Shown here in pieces: positions 18,665-27,354 of a DNA stretch of 64,000 nt. The stretch is taken from positions 62,001 to 126,000 of the forward strand of contig NZ_MSIT01000003.1 of the NCBI RefSeq assembly GCF_002094885.1, in the 5' to 3' direction. Under the pieces are notes generated by a model that ran no database searches, was not told where the DNA came from, and saw nothing but the letters and a program-made list of their open reading frames with translations. Positions within the stretch are counted from its first letter, which is position 1. Every line of letters starts with the position of its first letter. The translations under genes and the position numbers were made by a program. This stretch comes from Salibaculum halophilum. Its GTDB lineage: Bacteria > Pseudomonadota > Alphaproteobacteria > Rhodobacterales > Rhodobacteraceae.

Positions 18665-20379
18665 CAGTGGCTCTCTCTTGTGACGGGGCGGGTGTCCTTG
18701 CCCACGAGGAAGTCCAGGTCCGCGCCCCGGTCGGCCTGCAGCACGTGGTCGATGTAGAGTTTCGCGTAGCCGCGGGTGTAATCGGGCAGGTCGGGCTGCC
18801 AGGCGGCGCGGCGGGCGTCCAGCTCGGCCGGGTCGACCAGAAGCTCCAGCGCGCCGGTGCTGGCCGAGACGCGGATGCGATCGCCCGTCTGCACCAGCAC
18901 CAGGGGGCCGCCGGCCTGCGCCTCGGGCGAGACGTGCAGGATGACGGTGCCATAGGCGGTGCCCGACATGCGCGCGTCGGAGATGCGGATCATGTCGCGC
19001 ACGCCCTGCTGGACCAGCTTTTTCGGGATCGGCATGTTGCCCACCTCGGGCATGCCCGGATAGCCCTTCGGGCCGCAGCCCTTGAGCACGAGGATCGTCT
19101 CCGGCGTTACCGGCAGATCGTCGCGGTCGATATTGGCCTTCATGTCCTCGATGTTTTCAAACACGAACGCCTCGCCCTCGTGTTCCAGCAGGGCATCCGT
19201 GGCCGCCGAGGATTTCACGATGGCCCCCTCTGGCGCGAGGTTGCCGCGCAGCACCCGCAAGCCGGCGGCGGGTTTGACGGGGGCCTCGTAGGGCCGGATG
19301 ACGTCGTTGTTGTAGCACTCGGCCCCGTCGGCATAGGCGCCGATATCGCCGCCCAGCACGGTTTTCGCCCGCTTCAGGTGCCCATGCTCGGCCAACGCGC
19401 GCAGCACCACCGGGACCCCGCCGGCATAGCAGAAATCCTCCATCAGGTATTGCCCCGAGGGCATGCAGTTGACCAGCAAGGGGATCTCGCTGCCCTGTTC
19501 GAAATCCTCAAGCATCAGGTCAACGCCCACGCGTCCGGCCAGCGCCAGCAGATGGACCACCGCATTGGTGGACCCGCCCACGGCGGCATTGGCCAGCACC
19601 GCGTTGAGGAACGCCGCCTTGGTCAGCACGTCCGAGGGCTTGATATCCTCGTCCACCATTTCCACGATCCGCTTGCCGGTCAGATGCGCCAGCGCCATGC
19701 GCCGCGAATCCACCGCCGGCAGCGCGGCATTGGTGGGCAGCGACAGGCCCATCGCCTCGACCAGCGACGCCATGGTGGAGGCCGTGCCCATGGTCATGCA
19801 GACCCCCTTGGAGCGCGACATGCCGCTCTCGGCGGCCATGAAATCCTGCAGGGTCATCTCGCCCGCGCGGACGGCTTCGGAAAATTTCCAGACATCCGTG
19901 CCGCTGCCGATGTCCTTGCCCTGCCACTTGCCGTTGAGCATCGGCCCCGAGGAGACGACGATCGACGGCAGGTCGACGCTGGCCGCGCCCATCAACTGGC
20001 CCGGCGTGGTCTTGTCGCAGCCGCCCAGCAGGACCACCCCGTCGATGCCATAGGCGCGGATCGATTCCTCGACGTCCATGGCCAGCAGGTTGCGGAAGAG
20101 CATCGCCGTGGGCTTCATCTGCGTCTCGCCGAGGCTCATCACCGGGAATTCGACCGGGAAACCGCCGGCCTCCCAGACGCCGCGCTTCACGCCCTCGGCC
20201 AGTTCGCGCAGGCCGCTGTTGCAGGGGGTGAGTTCCGACCAAGTGTTGCAGATGCCGATCACGGGCCGCCCGTCGAAGGCGTGATCCGGGAAGCCCTGGT
20301 TCTTCATCCAGCTGCGGTGGATGAACCCGTCGCGGTCGAGCTTGCCATACCATCCGGCGCTGCGGCGTTTCTTGGTCAT
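18664..20379 (-). CDS. IlvD/Edd family sugar-acid dehydratase (probable galactonate/arabinonate dehydratase)
   Basis: Fe-S dehydratase of 571 residues in the IlvD/Edd family, arabinonate-dehydratase branch. The start KKRRSAGWYGKLDRDGFIHR and the cluster ligands Cys in ICNTWSELTPCNSG, GGCDKTTPGQ and GVCMTMGTASTM are in place; AVGGSTNAVVHLLA and KGCGPKGYPGMPEVG are conserved further on. It would dehydrate the sugar acid to 2-keto-3-deoxygalactonate (or the arabinose analogue). Members of this branch often accept both L-arabinonate and D-galactonate, so substrate is set by the operon context. A galactonolactonase gene is not seen nearby; the lactone may open spontaneously or by an enzyme elsewhere. 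Confidence 0.88.
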   Translation of the reverse strand: MTKKRRSAGWYGKLDRDGFIHRSWMKNQGFPDHAFDGRPVIGICNTWSELTPCNSGLRELAEGVKRGVWEAGGFPVEFPVMSLGETQMKPTAMLFRNLLAMDVEESIRAYGIDGVVLLGGCDKTTPGQLMGAASVDLPSIVVSSGPMLNGKWQGKDIGSGTDVWKFSEAVRAGEMTLQDFMAAESGMSRSKGVCMTMGTASTMASLVEAMGLSLPTNAALPAVDSRRMALAHLTGKRIVEMVDEDIKPSDVLTKAAFLNAVLANAAVGGSTNAVVHLLALAGRVGVDLMLEDFEQGSEIPLLVNCMPSGQYLMEDFCYAGGVPVVLRALAEHGHLKRAKTVLGGDIGAYADGAECYNNDVIRPYEAPVKPAAGLRVLRGNLAPEGAIVKSSAATDALLEHEGEAFVFENIEDMKANIDRDDLPVTPETILVLKGCGPKGYPGMPEVGNMPIPKKLVQQGVRDMIRISDARMSGTAYGTVILHVSPEAQAGGPLVLVQTGDRIRVSASTGALELLVDPAELDARRAAWQPDLPDYTRGYAKLYIDHVLQADRGADLDFLVGKDTRPVTRESH

Positions 20380-20413
20380 GTGGTCCTGTCCGTTCCAGTT
20401 GGAAATTGGGGCC

Positions 20414-21757
20414 TCAGGCCGCCTTCTTCACTTGCGCCCAGCGGGGCAACCAGTCGCCATGGGCCGCCCGCAGGTCATCCACCAGCGCCCGGATCTGGCG
20501 CAGGTCCAGGTCGGCGGCGGTGTGCGGGTCCAGCATGGCGGCGTGGTAGATGTGTTCGGGGTCCTCGTCCAGCAGCGCCCGGACGGTCAGTTCCTGCACG
20601 TTGACCTGGGTCCGCATCAGCGCGACCAGTTGCGGCGGGATGTCCGCCACCACCGAGGGCTGCACGCCGTTCGCGTCCACAAGGCAGGGCGTTTCCACCG
20701 CCGCGCCCGGGGGCAGTTGCGGCACCTGCCCGCGGTTGGGCAGATTGCCGTAGGCGGTGTAGGGCTGGTCTGTCACCGCGGCGTTCATCAACTCGGCGGC
20801 AAACTCATGGCTCTTGCGCACCTCGATATTCGCCTGTTGGGCCAGGTCGGCCGCCTGAGCCTTCCAGTCGGCCACCTGTTCGACGCAGCGCTTGGGATAT
20901 TCATCCAGCGGGATGCCGAACGTCTCGATCAGGTCGTCGCGGCCGGCCTTGATAAACCAGGGCACGTATTCGGCCAGGTGTTCGCTGCTTTCAGTGCAGA
21001 AATAGCCCAGATGCTCCATCACCTCGTAGCGCACAGTGTTGGGGCAGCGCGGCATGAGCAGCGGCGGTTTCGGCAGCCGCCCGGCGCGATACCCCTCGCG
21101 CAAGCGGGGATAGAGCGAGGCACCGGTCGCATCCTCCAGCCGCAGGAAGAAGGCAACGTGGTTCACCCCGGCGACCCGATAGCGGAGATCGCCCTCGGCC
21201 ATGTCGAGATCATGGGCCAGTTCCTGCACGGTGTTCTGCACCGAATGGCACAGCCCCACCTGCCGGATATGCGGGTAGGCTTCGGCCAGCGCCCAGGTGT
21301 TGATCGCCATGGGGTTGACGTATTGCATCAGCAGCGCGTCGGGGCAGACGGCGCTCATGTCCGCGGCAACCTGCCACAGGTGCGGCACCGTGCGCAGGCC
21401 GCGCATGATGCCGCCCACGCCCAGCGTGTCGGCGATGGTCTGGCGCAGGCCGTGGGCCTTGGGCACCTCGAAATCGGTGATCGTGGCCGGGTCGTAGCCG
21501 CCGATCTGGAAGGCGGTGACGACGAAATCGGCCCCCGCCAGCGCGCGGCGCTGGTCGGTATGGGTGGTCACCGTCGCGCCCGTGCCCATGGTTGCGATCA
21601 TGCGCCGCGCCAGGTGCTCGGACTCGGCCAGCCGCGCGGTGTCGATATCCATCAGCGCGATCTCGGCGTCACGCAGCGCCTCGAAATGCAGCATGTCGCC
21701 CACGATATTGCGCATGAAAATCGTGGATCCTGCCCCGATGAAGGTAAGTTTGGTCAT
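20414..21757 (-). CDS. melA: GH4 alpha-galactosidase
   Basis: Glycoside hydrolase family 4 alpha-galactosidase, 447 residues, which uses NAD and a divalent metal to cleave alpha-galactosides such as melibiose or raffinose by an oxidation-elimination mechanism. The Rossmann start MTKLTFIGAGSTIFMRNIVG, the YVNPMAINTWA segment, the metal-ligand Cys-His in GLCHSVQNTV, and GVNHVAFFLRL are the family marks. The true ATG at 21757 overlaps the stop of the upstream permease gene (ATGA); the open frame before it is a shadow of that permease. No signal peptide, so it works on sugar imported by the transporter encoded just upstream. Confidence 0.93.
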   Translation of the reverse strand: MTKLTFIGAGSTIFMRNIVGDMLHFEALRDAEIALMDIDTARLAESEHLARRMIATMGTGATVTTHTDQRRALAGADFVVTAFQIGGYDPATITDFEVPKAHGLRQTIADTLGVGGIMRGLRTVPHLWQVAADMSAVCPDALLMQYVNPMAINTWALAEAYPHIRQVGLCHSVQNTVQELAHDLDMAEGDLRYRVAGVNHVAFFLRLEDATGASLYPRLREGYRAGRLPKPPLLMPRCPNTVRYEVMEHLGYFCTESSEHLAEYVPWFIKAGRDDLIETFGIPLDEYPKRCVEQVADWKAQAADLAQQANIEVRKSHEFAAELMNAAVTDQPYTAYGNLPNRGQVPQLPPGAAVETPCLVDANGVQPSVVADIPPQLVALMRTQVNVQELTVRALLDEDPEHIYHAAMLDPHTAADLDLRQIRALVDDLRAAHGDWLPRWAQVKKAA

Positions 21758-22602
21758 TTGACGGCCCCCAGTGTCAGACCGGCGATGAAATGGCGCTGCA
21801 TCAGGAAGAACATCAGCACCGGCGGCAGGGCAGCGACGAGGCTGCCCGCGCTCATCAGGTGATACTGCGCCACGAACTGGCTGTTGAAACTGGTGATCCC
21901 GGCGGTGACGGGCTGCGCGTCCGGCCCCTGGGTCAGGACGACGGCCCAGAAATAGTCGTTCCAGACGAAGGTGAAGATCAGCACCGACAGCGCCGCGATG
22001 GCCGGCTTCATCAGCGGCAGCACGATATACCAGAAGATGCGCCATTCCTTGACGCCCTCGACCCGCGCGGCCTCGATCAGCTCGTAGGGCAGCGCGCGGA
22101 TGAAGTTGCGCATGAACAGCGTGCAGAACCCCGTCTGGAAGGCGATGTGGAACAGCACCAGCCCCATCTTGGTGTCGTAAAGCCCCACATCCACCGTCAG
22201 ATCGCGCACCGGCACCATGAGGATCTGGAAGGGCACGAAGTTGCCCGCGATGAACATGAAAAAGATCAGCAGGTTGCCCCGGAACCGGTAGATGCCCAGC
22301 GCGAAACCGGTCATGCACGACAGTGCCACCGCGCCGATCACGGTGGGCACGGTGATCAGCACCGAGTTCCACAGGTAGCGCGGCATGTCGCTCTCGAAGA
22401 AGACCTTGCCGTAGTTGGTGAACAGCTCGAAGGACGAGGGCATGCCCCAGTAGTTGCCGTTTGAAAAATCCACCCCCGGCCGGATCGAGAACAGCGCCAC
22501 GGCCAGCAAGGGCAGCAGCCAGAGGATCAGCGCCATGGGCACCAGCGACTGATAGGTGATCTGCGCCCCGCGGGAGCGCTTTTCGATGGGTGTCGGAAAC
22601 AT
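21754..22602 (-). CDS. carbohydrate ABC transporter permease (MalG type)
   Basis: Inner-membrane permease of a CUT1-class sugar ABC importer, 282 residues with six predicted helices. The ATPase-contacting EAA loop is EAARVEGVKEWRIFWYIVLP near residue 190. A TTG two codons upstream would extend it, but the ATG at 22602 has an AAGGGG ribosome site at proper distance. It follows the MalF-type gene closely and overlaps melA, so transport and hydrolysis of the galactoside are co-expressed. Confidence 0.92.
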   Translation of the reverse strand: MFPTPIEKRSRGAQITYQSLVPMALILWLLPLLAVALFSIRPGVDFSNGNYWGMPSSFELFTNYGKVFFESDMPRYLWNSVLITVPTVIGAVALSCMTGFALGIYRFRGNLLIFFMFIAGNFVPFQILMVPVRDLTVDVGLYDTKMGLVLFHIAFQTGFCTLFMRNFIRALPYELIEAARVEGVKEWRIFWYIVLPLMKPAIAALSVLIFTFVWNDYFWAVVLTQGPDAQPVTAGITSFNSQFVAQYHLMSAGSLVAALPPVLMFFLMQRHFIAGLTLGAVK

Positions 22603-22615
22603 CGGCAAGCCCCTT

Positions 22616-23542
22616 TCAGTGCCGCGCGCCGCGTTCGTCGCGCCACATCGTCCACAGGAAATAGCTGATGAAGATCAGCATGATCAGGAACAGGATCACC
22701 GCGATGGCCGAGCCGTAGCCCATGCGGAACCCGTATTCCGACAGCGCCTTCTCGAACATGTAGAACGACAGCACGCGGGTGGACCCAAAAGGCCCGCCGT
22801 TGGTCATCACCGAGATCAGGTCGAAAGAGCGCAGCGCGCCGATGATCGTGACGACGAAGGCGATGAAGGTCGCGGGCCGAAGCTGCGGCAGGATCACGTG
22901 CCAGAGCATCCGTGGCCCCTTGGCCCCGTCCAGCCGCGCCGCCTCGATCTGTTCGGGGTCCACCGCGTTCAGCCCGGTCAGGTAGAGGATCATGCAATAG
23001 GCCGTTTGCGGCCAGAGGCCGGCGGCGATGATGCCATAGGTCGCAAGGTCGGGGTTGCCGAGGATGTTCACCTCGGTGCCGAACCAGCCCAGCACCACGT
23101 TCAGCAGGCCGACGTTGGGCAGGTAGAACCAGGAAAAGACAAGGCCGACGACGACCTGGCTGATGACGAAGGGAAAGAAGAACAGCGACTTGTAGAGCCG
23201 GATGCCCCGGATGGTCTGGTTGAGGAACAGCGCGATGAACAGCCCGCCCGGGATCGCCAGCAGGTAGAGCGCCAGCCATTTGACGTTGTTCCACAGCGAA
23301 ACCTCGAAGTTCCGGTCGGCCATCAGTTCGCGGTAATTCTGCAGGCCGACGAATTCGCCCTGCTCGGACAGGCTGCCCAGCCCGTTCCACTCGAATGTCG
23401 AGATGTAGAAGCTTTGGAAGATGGGCGAGATCACGTAGACGGCGAAGAACGCCACGCCGGGCAAGAGGAACATCAGCGGCGTGATGATCATCCGGTGGCG
23501 TTGCAGCCAGCCCTGGGCCGGCGGTTCGGGGGCGGTGGTCAT
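22616..23542 (-). CDS. carbohydrate ABC transporter permease (MalF type)
   Basis: Second permease of the CUT1 importer, 308 residues with six membrane helices, the first near residues 18-38 (IITPLMFLLPGVAFFAVYVI). Its EAA loop is EQIEAARLDGAKGPRMLWHV. The N-terminus is cytoplasmic and lacks the long periplasmic insertion of E. coli MalF, as usual for this class. It pairs with the MalG-type protein, the binding protein upstream and the ATPase encoded divergently at 25872. Confidence 0.92.
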   Translation of the reverse strand: MTTAPEPPAQGWLQRHRMIITPLMFLLPGVAFFAVYVISPIFQSFYISTFEWNGLGSLSEQGEFVGLQNYRELMADRNFEVSLWNNVKWLALYLLAIPGGLFIALFLNQTIRGIRLYKSLFFFPFVISQVVVGLVFSWFYLPNVGLLNVVLGWFGTEVNILGNPDLATYGIIAAGLWPQTAYCMILYLTGLNAVDPEQIEAARLDGAKGPRMLWHVILPQLRPATFIAFVVTIIGALRSFDLISVMTNGGPFGSTRVLSFYMFEKALSEYGFRMGYGSAIAVILFLIMLIFISYFLWTMWRDERGARH

Positions 23543-23627
23543 GGCGTCTCCTCCGGCTGCGGCGCTGGGGCCGCGGGCAACACATGCGAAAGCCCGGGGC
23601 GGGCTTGCGGATGGGGTGCGTGTGGCA

Positions 23628-23649
23628 CGGGGCCCCGCGCGGGGCCCCG
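23628..23649 (-). terminator. GC hairpin between binding-protein and permease genes
   Basis: A perfect inverted repeat, CGGGGCCCC and GGGGCCCCG around GCGC, lies in the 119-bp gap after the binding-protein gene. There is no T-run. Hairpins in this position usually stabilise the upstream mRNA so that the binding protein is made in excess over the permeases; that role is inferred. Confidence 0.5.
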
Positions 23650-23661
23650 GCCGGTCTCACA

Positions 23662-24921
23662 TCAGTCGTAGATGCGCTGGCGCGCGTTTTCCATGCGGGC
23701 CAGGATGTCGTCCAGGTTGTCGGGGAAGACCATGAACTCCTGCAGCCCTTCCATGCCGATCGAGGCCATCTCGGCCGGGAAGTCACGGTCGAAAAACTGG
23801 GCGATTCCGCCGGTGGCGTTTTCCGACAGCATGGTGAAGCCCTGCTGAATGAACTCGTCATCCGCCACGCTTGCGTTGGCGTTGATCGGCAGCTGACCGA
23901 GGCCGCCGGGGCCGTTGATCTCGGTCTGCACTTCGGCCGAGGTCACGTATTTCAGGAATTCGCGGGCCGCCTCCACGTTCTGCGCGCCCGAGGCGACGTG
24001 GAAGGTGTCGGTCGGGGCGTCCTCACCCATCTCGACATCGGGATTGATCGCCGGGAACTGGTAGAAGTCGATCTGGTCATCGGTCAGACCGGCGTCGCGC
24101 AGCTGCGGCACCACGAAGTTGCCCATCAGATAGGACGTGGCCTCGCCGTTGACCATGAAGGGCAGCGCCTCCTGCCAGCTGTAGGTCTGGTGGTCGTCGA
24201 TGAAGGCGCCCATGTCGATCAGGGTGCGCCAGTTCTCGAAGGTCTGGCGAACGCCCTCGTTCTCGGTCCAGGACAGCTCGCCGCGGGCCAAGGCCATGTG
24301 ATGATCAAAGCCGTTGGTGCGCATGTTCAGGTAGTCGAACCAGCCGCCGGCGGTCCAGAGGAACTTGGTGCCGATGGCATAGCACTTGCGCCCGGACTCC
24401 AGGATCACCTCGCAGTTGGCGATTTCCTGCTCGAAGGTCTCGGGCTCTTCGAGGCCGAGCTCGTTGAAGATGTCCTCGCGGTAATACATGCCCCACTGGT
24501 AGTAGGTGTAGGGCACGCCCCACTGCTTGTCGTTCATGGTCAGCGCGCCCTTGACGGACTCGAGCCCCTCGAAATCGCCGGCCTCCCACCAGTCGGTGAT
24601 GTCCATGAACAGCCCCGAGTCGACATAGGGCTCCATCCGGTTGGCGGCATACCAGTTGACCACGTCCGGCGGGTTGGCCGACAGCGCATTGCGGATCTGG
24701 CTTTTCCAGGCCTCGCGGTCGACGATGTCCAGCTCGACCGTCAGGTTCGGGTGCATCTCGTCGAAGTCGGCGGCGAGGCCCTCCATGACCTCGCGCGGGG
24801 CCGGGTTCGACATGTCAGAGATGATGCGAAGCGTGCCGTCGAGGTCCTGCGCGACGGCGGGGCCGGAAAGGCCGGTGGTCATCGTCAGCGCGACGGCTGC
24901 CGAAGTGAGTTTCTTGAGCAT
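23662..24921 (-). CDS. sugar ABC transporter substrate-binding protein
   Basis: Periplasmic binding protein (family 1 solute-binding, CUT1 type) of 419 residues. A signal peptide is seen at residues 1-23 (MLKKLTSAAVALTMTTGLSG, cleavage after PAVA). The mature part begins QDLDGTLRIISDMSNPAP and has typical motifs such as WKSQIRNALSA and the C-terminal hinge segment FLKYVTSAEVQTEI. The ATG at 24921 is chosen because it starts the signal peptide. It is the first gene of the galactoside operon and sits directly behind the twin IclR-type operators. The ligand is predicted to be an alpha- or beta-galactoside from the adjacent hydrolases. Confidence 0.93.
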   Translation of the reverse strand: MLKKLTSAAVALTMTTGLSGPAVAQDLDGTLRIISDMSNPAPREVMEGLAADFDEMHPNLTVELDIVDREAWKSQIRNALSANPPDVVNWYAANRMEPYVDSGLFMDITDWWEAGDFEGLESVKGALTMNDKQWGVPYTYYQWGMYYREDIFNELGLEEPETFEQEIANCEVILESGRKCYAIGTKFLWTAGGWFDYLNMRTNGFDHHMALARGELSWTENEGVRQTFENWRTLIDMGAFIDDHQTYSWQEALPFMVNGEATSYLMGNFVVPQLRDAGLTDDQIDFYQFPAINPDVEMGEDAPTDTFHVASGAQNVEAAREFLKYVTSAEVQTEINGPGGLGQLPINANASVADDEFIQQGFTMLSENATGGIAQFFDRDFPAEMASIGMEGLQEFMVFPDNLDDILARMENARQRIYD

Positions 24922-24950
24922 TGGTGTCCTCCCATGATGCAGCGTCGGAT

Positions 24951-24986
24951 GTTCCATATAATGAAACTGTATTCCAACTATTGAAA
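24951..24986. promoter_or_regulatory. twin IclR-type operators between operon and iclR
   Basis: The 137-bp divergent region holds two imperfect palindromes of the same form. Site 1 is GTTCCATATAATGAAAC (24951-24967); site 2 is TTCCAACTATTGAAA (24972-24986). Both read TTCCA-(N5)-TGAAA on the plus strand, with the same single C-A mismatch in the arms, and their centres (24959 and 24979) are exactly 20 bp apart. This fits dimers of the IclR protein sitting on the same face of the helix. The region is also the most AT-rich part of the locus and likely carries both promoters. Confidence 0.6.
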
Positions 24987-25058
24987 CTATGCGGGATTCG
25001 GGTTATCAAAGTCAACACCCGGCGGTCTGTGCCGGGGCGAGGGAGGACATCGGCACAG

Positions 25059-25850
25059 ATGAACCGGCAGACAACGCAGGGCGGGCATGCGGATGGCACG
25101 GTCGGCAAGGCGCTGGACGTGATGGACCGCGTCGCCGCGGCGGGACGCCCCGTCCGCTTTGCCGAGCTTCTGGCCGGGTCCGATCATCCCAAGGCGACGC
25201 TCTACCGGCTGCTGCAGACGCTCACCAGCCAGGGCATGCTGATCTACGACGAGGCCCGTCAGACCTATGCCCCGGGGCTGCGCCTGGTCCGGCTGGCCCA
25301 TGCCGCCTGGCAGCAAAGCTCGCTCGCGCCCATCGCCCGGCCCTATCTGGACGCGCTCTCCGAGCGGGTGGGCGAGACCATCCACCTCGCGCAGATGGAT
25401 CAGGGGCAGGTACTTTACGTGGACAAGCGCAACGCCCGCCGCCCCGTAGATATGTTCTCCGAGGCGGGGAAGATCGGCCCGGGCTACTGCACCGGAGTGG
25501 GCAAGGCCATGCTGGCCTTCCTGCCGCCCGACGACCGCGCCCGTGCGGTGAACATGCAGTCCTTCTTTGCCCATACGCCGAGGACCCTGACATCGCCGCA
25601 GGCCCTGACCGAGGAACTCGCCGCGATCCGCGCCGCGGGCGTGTCCTTCGACCGCGAGGAGCACGAACCGGGCATCATCTGCATCGCCGCGCCGATCCTT
25701 TCGTCTACGGGGCGCGTGCTGGGGGCGCTGTCGATCACCGCCGCGACCCGACGCAACACGCTGGACGGGCTGGACCAGCTGCGCCCGGCCCTGACCGAGA
25801 CCGCCGAACAGATCGCCGCGGCGGCCGAGACCTGGCAGTTTCCCGACTGA
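25059..25850 (+). CDS. IclR family transcriptional regulator
   Basis: IclR-type regulator of 263 residues. The N-terminal winged helix-turn-helix (residues about 12-75) contains VGKALDVMDRVAAAGRPVRF and the recognition helix HPKATLYRLLQTL. The effector domain (about 80-255) has GETIHLAQMDQGQVLYVDK, GYCTGVGKAMLA and EHEPGIICIAAPI. It is divergent from the galactoside operon and co-directional with the transporter ATPase, so it very likely controls both through the twin sites. The ATG at 25059 is taken because residues upstream of it do not look like protein and would cross the operator region. Confidence 0.9.
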   Translation: MNRQTTQGGHADGTVGKALDVMDRVAAAGRPVRFAELLAGSDHPKATLYRLLQTLTSQGMLIYDEARQTYAPGLRLVRLAHAAWQQSSLAPIARPYLDALSERVGETIHLAQMDQGQVLYVDKRNARRPVDMFSEAGKIGPGYCTGVGKAMLAFLPPDDRARAVNMQSFFAHTPRTLTSPQALTEELAAIRAAGVSFDREEHEPGIICIAAPILSSTGRVLGALSITAATRRNTLDGLDQLRPALTETAEQIAAAAETWQFPD

Positions 25851-25871
25851 CCGCGCAAGGAGGAGATCCCG

Positions 25872-26933
25872 ATGACAGGCGTAACCCTGACCCAGGCCGT
25901 CAAGAAATACGGCGCCACGCAAGTGATCCACGACATCGACCTCGCGGTCGAGGATGGCGAGTTCTGCGTTTTCGTCGGCCCCTCGGGCTGTGGCAAGTCC
26001 ACCCTGCTTCGCATGATCGCGGGGCTGGAAGAGACGACCTCCGGCGTCATCAACATCGGCACGCGCGACGTGACGCGCGTGGACGCGGCCGACCGCGGGG
26101 TGGCCATGGTCTTTCAGACATACGCACTTTATCCACACATGTCGGTCGAAGAGAACATGGGCTTCGGCCTGCGCATGACCGGCCACCCCAAGGCCGAGAT
26201 CCGCGAGAAGGTGGCCGAGGCCAGCCGCATACTGAAACTGGACGACTATCTCGACCGCAAGCCCAAGGCCCTGTCCGGCGGCCAGCGTCAGCGGGTGGCG
26301 ATCGGCCGCGCCATCGTTCGCGGCCCCGAGGTCTTCCTGTTCGACGAGCCGCTGTCGAACCTGGATGCCGAGTTGCGCGTGGACATGCGCGTGGAAATCG
26401 CGCGCCTGCACAAGGACATCGGCGCCACGATGATCTATGTCACCCACGATCAGGTCGAGGCGATGACGCTGGCCGACAAGATCGTCGTGCTGCGCGCGGG
26501 ACGGGTGGAGCAGGTCGGCAGCCCGATGGAGCTCTACGAGGACCCCGACAACAGGTTCGTCGCCGGTTTCATCGGCTCGCCCTCGATGAATTTCATCGAG
26601 GGCACAGTCGAGGGCGGCGGCCTGCGGGTGCCGTCGCTGGGCAACCGCCTTGTCGAGGCGCCGGTCGCCCTGCCCCCCGAGGGCAAGCCGGTGCACCTCG
26701 GCCTGCGCCCGCAGCACCTGCGGATCGCCCCGGGCGAAAGCGACATCCGGCTCGACATCCGCGAACGGCTGGGCGGCGTGTCCTACGACTACCTGATCCC
26801 GCCGGGCGGCGAGAAGATCATCGTGGAAAGCCGCGACAACGATCCCATGGACGAGGGCATCACCGTCACGCTGGATTTCGACACCGCCGACGCGATGTTC
26901 TTCGACGGCGAAACCGGCTTGCGGCTGCGCTGA
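25872..26933 (+). CDS. sugar ABC transporter ATP-binding protein (UgpC/MsmK type)
   Basis: ATPase of the CUT1 importer, 353 residues. Walker A is GPSGCGKST, the Q-loop is [18 protein letters not shown], the signature is [14 protein letters not shown], Walker B is [13 protein letters not shown], and the C-terminal TOBE/OB domain (from about 240) starts [12 protein letters not shown]. It is separated from the other transporter genes by the IclR gene, and on the opposite strand, but no other ATPase is near, so it is the partner of the two permeases. A strong AAGGAGGAGA ribosome site lies before the ATG. ATPases of this type can serve several importers. Confidence 0.93.
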   Translation: MTGVTLTQAVKKYGATQVIHDIDLAVEDGEFCVFVGPSGCGKSTLLRMIAGLEETTSGVINIGTRDVTRVDAADRGVAMVFQTYALYPHMSVEENMGFGLRMTGHPKAEIREKVAEASRILKLDDYLDRKPKALSGGQRQRVAIGRAIVRGPEVFLFDEPLSNLDAELRVDMRVEIARLHKDIGATMIYVTHDQVEAMTLADKIVVLRAGRVEQVGSPMELYEDPDNRFVAGFIGSPSMNFIEGTVEGGGLRVPSLGNRLVEAPVALPPEGKPVHLGLRPQHLRIAPGESDIRLDIRERLGGVSYDYLIPPGGEKIIVESRDNDPMDEGITVTLDFDTADAMFFDGETGLRLR

Positions 26934-26962
26934 CGCATTGGCCGCGACTTGCATTCAGCGCA

Positions 26963-26978
26963 TAGCGCGATTGCGCTA
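26963..26978. promoter_or_regulatory. inverted repeat upstream of the DUF1127 gene
   Basis: TAGCGC and GCGCTA form a perfect 6-bp inverted repeat around GATT, 83 bp before the DUF1127 start. It could be an operator or a hairpin in the 5' leader; no clear -35/-10 pair was found. Confidence 0.3.
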
Positions 26979-27060
26979 ACATGCGTGGTGCGCGGGGCCG
27001 TTATCGCCTAGGTCATGGCTCGGGGGAGGACCCTGACCATACGCCATACGGAGGTTTCCA

Positions 27061-27285
27061 ATGGCCGACATGACCGACACATCCTTTTCAACGCCGCGCC
27101 CGCGCGACATCCTGCGCGGCCTCGCCCGCGCCTTCTGGACCGCCGCCGAGGCCCACGGCAGCCGCGCCGGACGCCGCCGCCAGATCGAGGCGCTGCAGGC
27201 CAAGTCCGACGCCGAACTGGCCGAGATGGGCATCGCCCGCGATCGCATTGCGCATCACGTCTTCAAGGATCTCTACTACATCTGA
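27061..27285 (+). CDS. DUF1127 domain protein
   Basis: A 74-residue protein. The C-terminal half is a DUF1127 (YjiS-like) domain: RRRQIEALQAKSDAELAEMG followed by IARDRIAHHVFKDLYYI, ending in the usual basic-aromatic tail. The N-terminus is Pro/Thr-rich and the middle is Arg-rich. Small DUF1127 proteins in Rhizobiales and Rhodobacter take part in RNA metabolism and in phosphate or carbon control; here the role is unknown. The ATG has a GGAGGTTTCC ribosome site, and a terminator follows 25 bp after the stop. Confidence 0.85.
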   Translation: MADMTDTSFSTPRPRDILRGLARAFWTAAEAHGSRAGRRRQIEALQAKSDAELAEMGIARDRIAHHVFKDLYYI

Positions 27286-27310
27286 CCGGCCCGCCAGCCG
27301 GACGCGAAAG

Positions 27311-27336
27311 AGGCCCGCCGCTCGGCGGGCCTTTTC
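27311..27336 (+). terminator. terminator after the DUF1127 gene
   Basis: AGGCCCGCCG and CGGCGGGCCT form a stem with a very short loop, followed by TTTT. It lies between two convergent genes and could also slow transcripts from the minus strand, where the T-run is broken. Confidence 0.75.
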
Positions 27337-27354
27337 CGTTGCGGGGCGCAGGTT

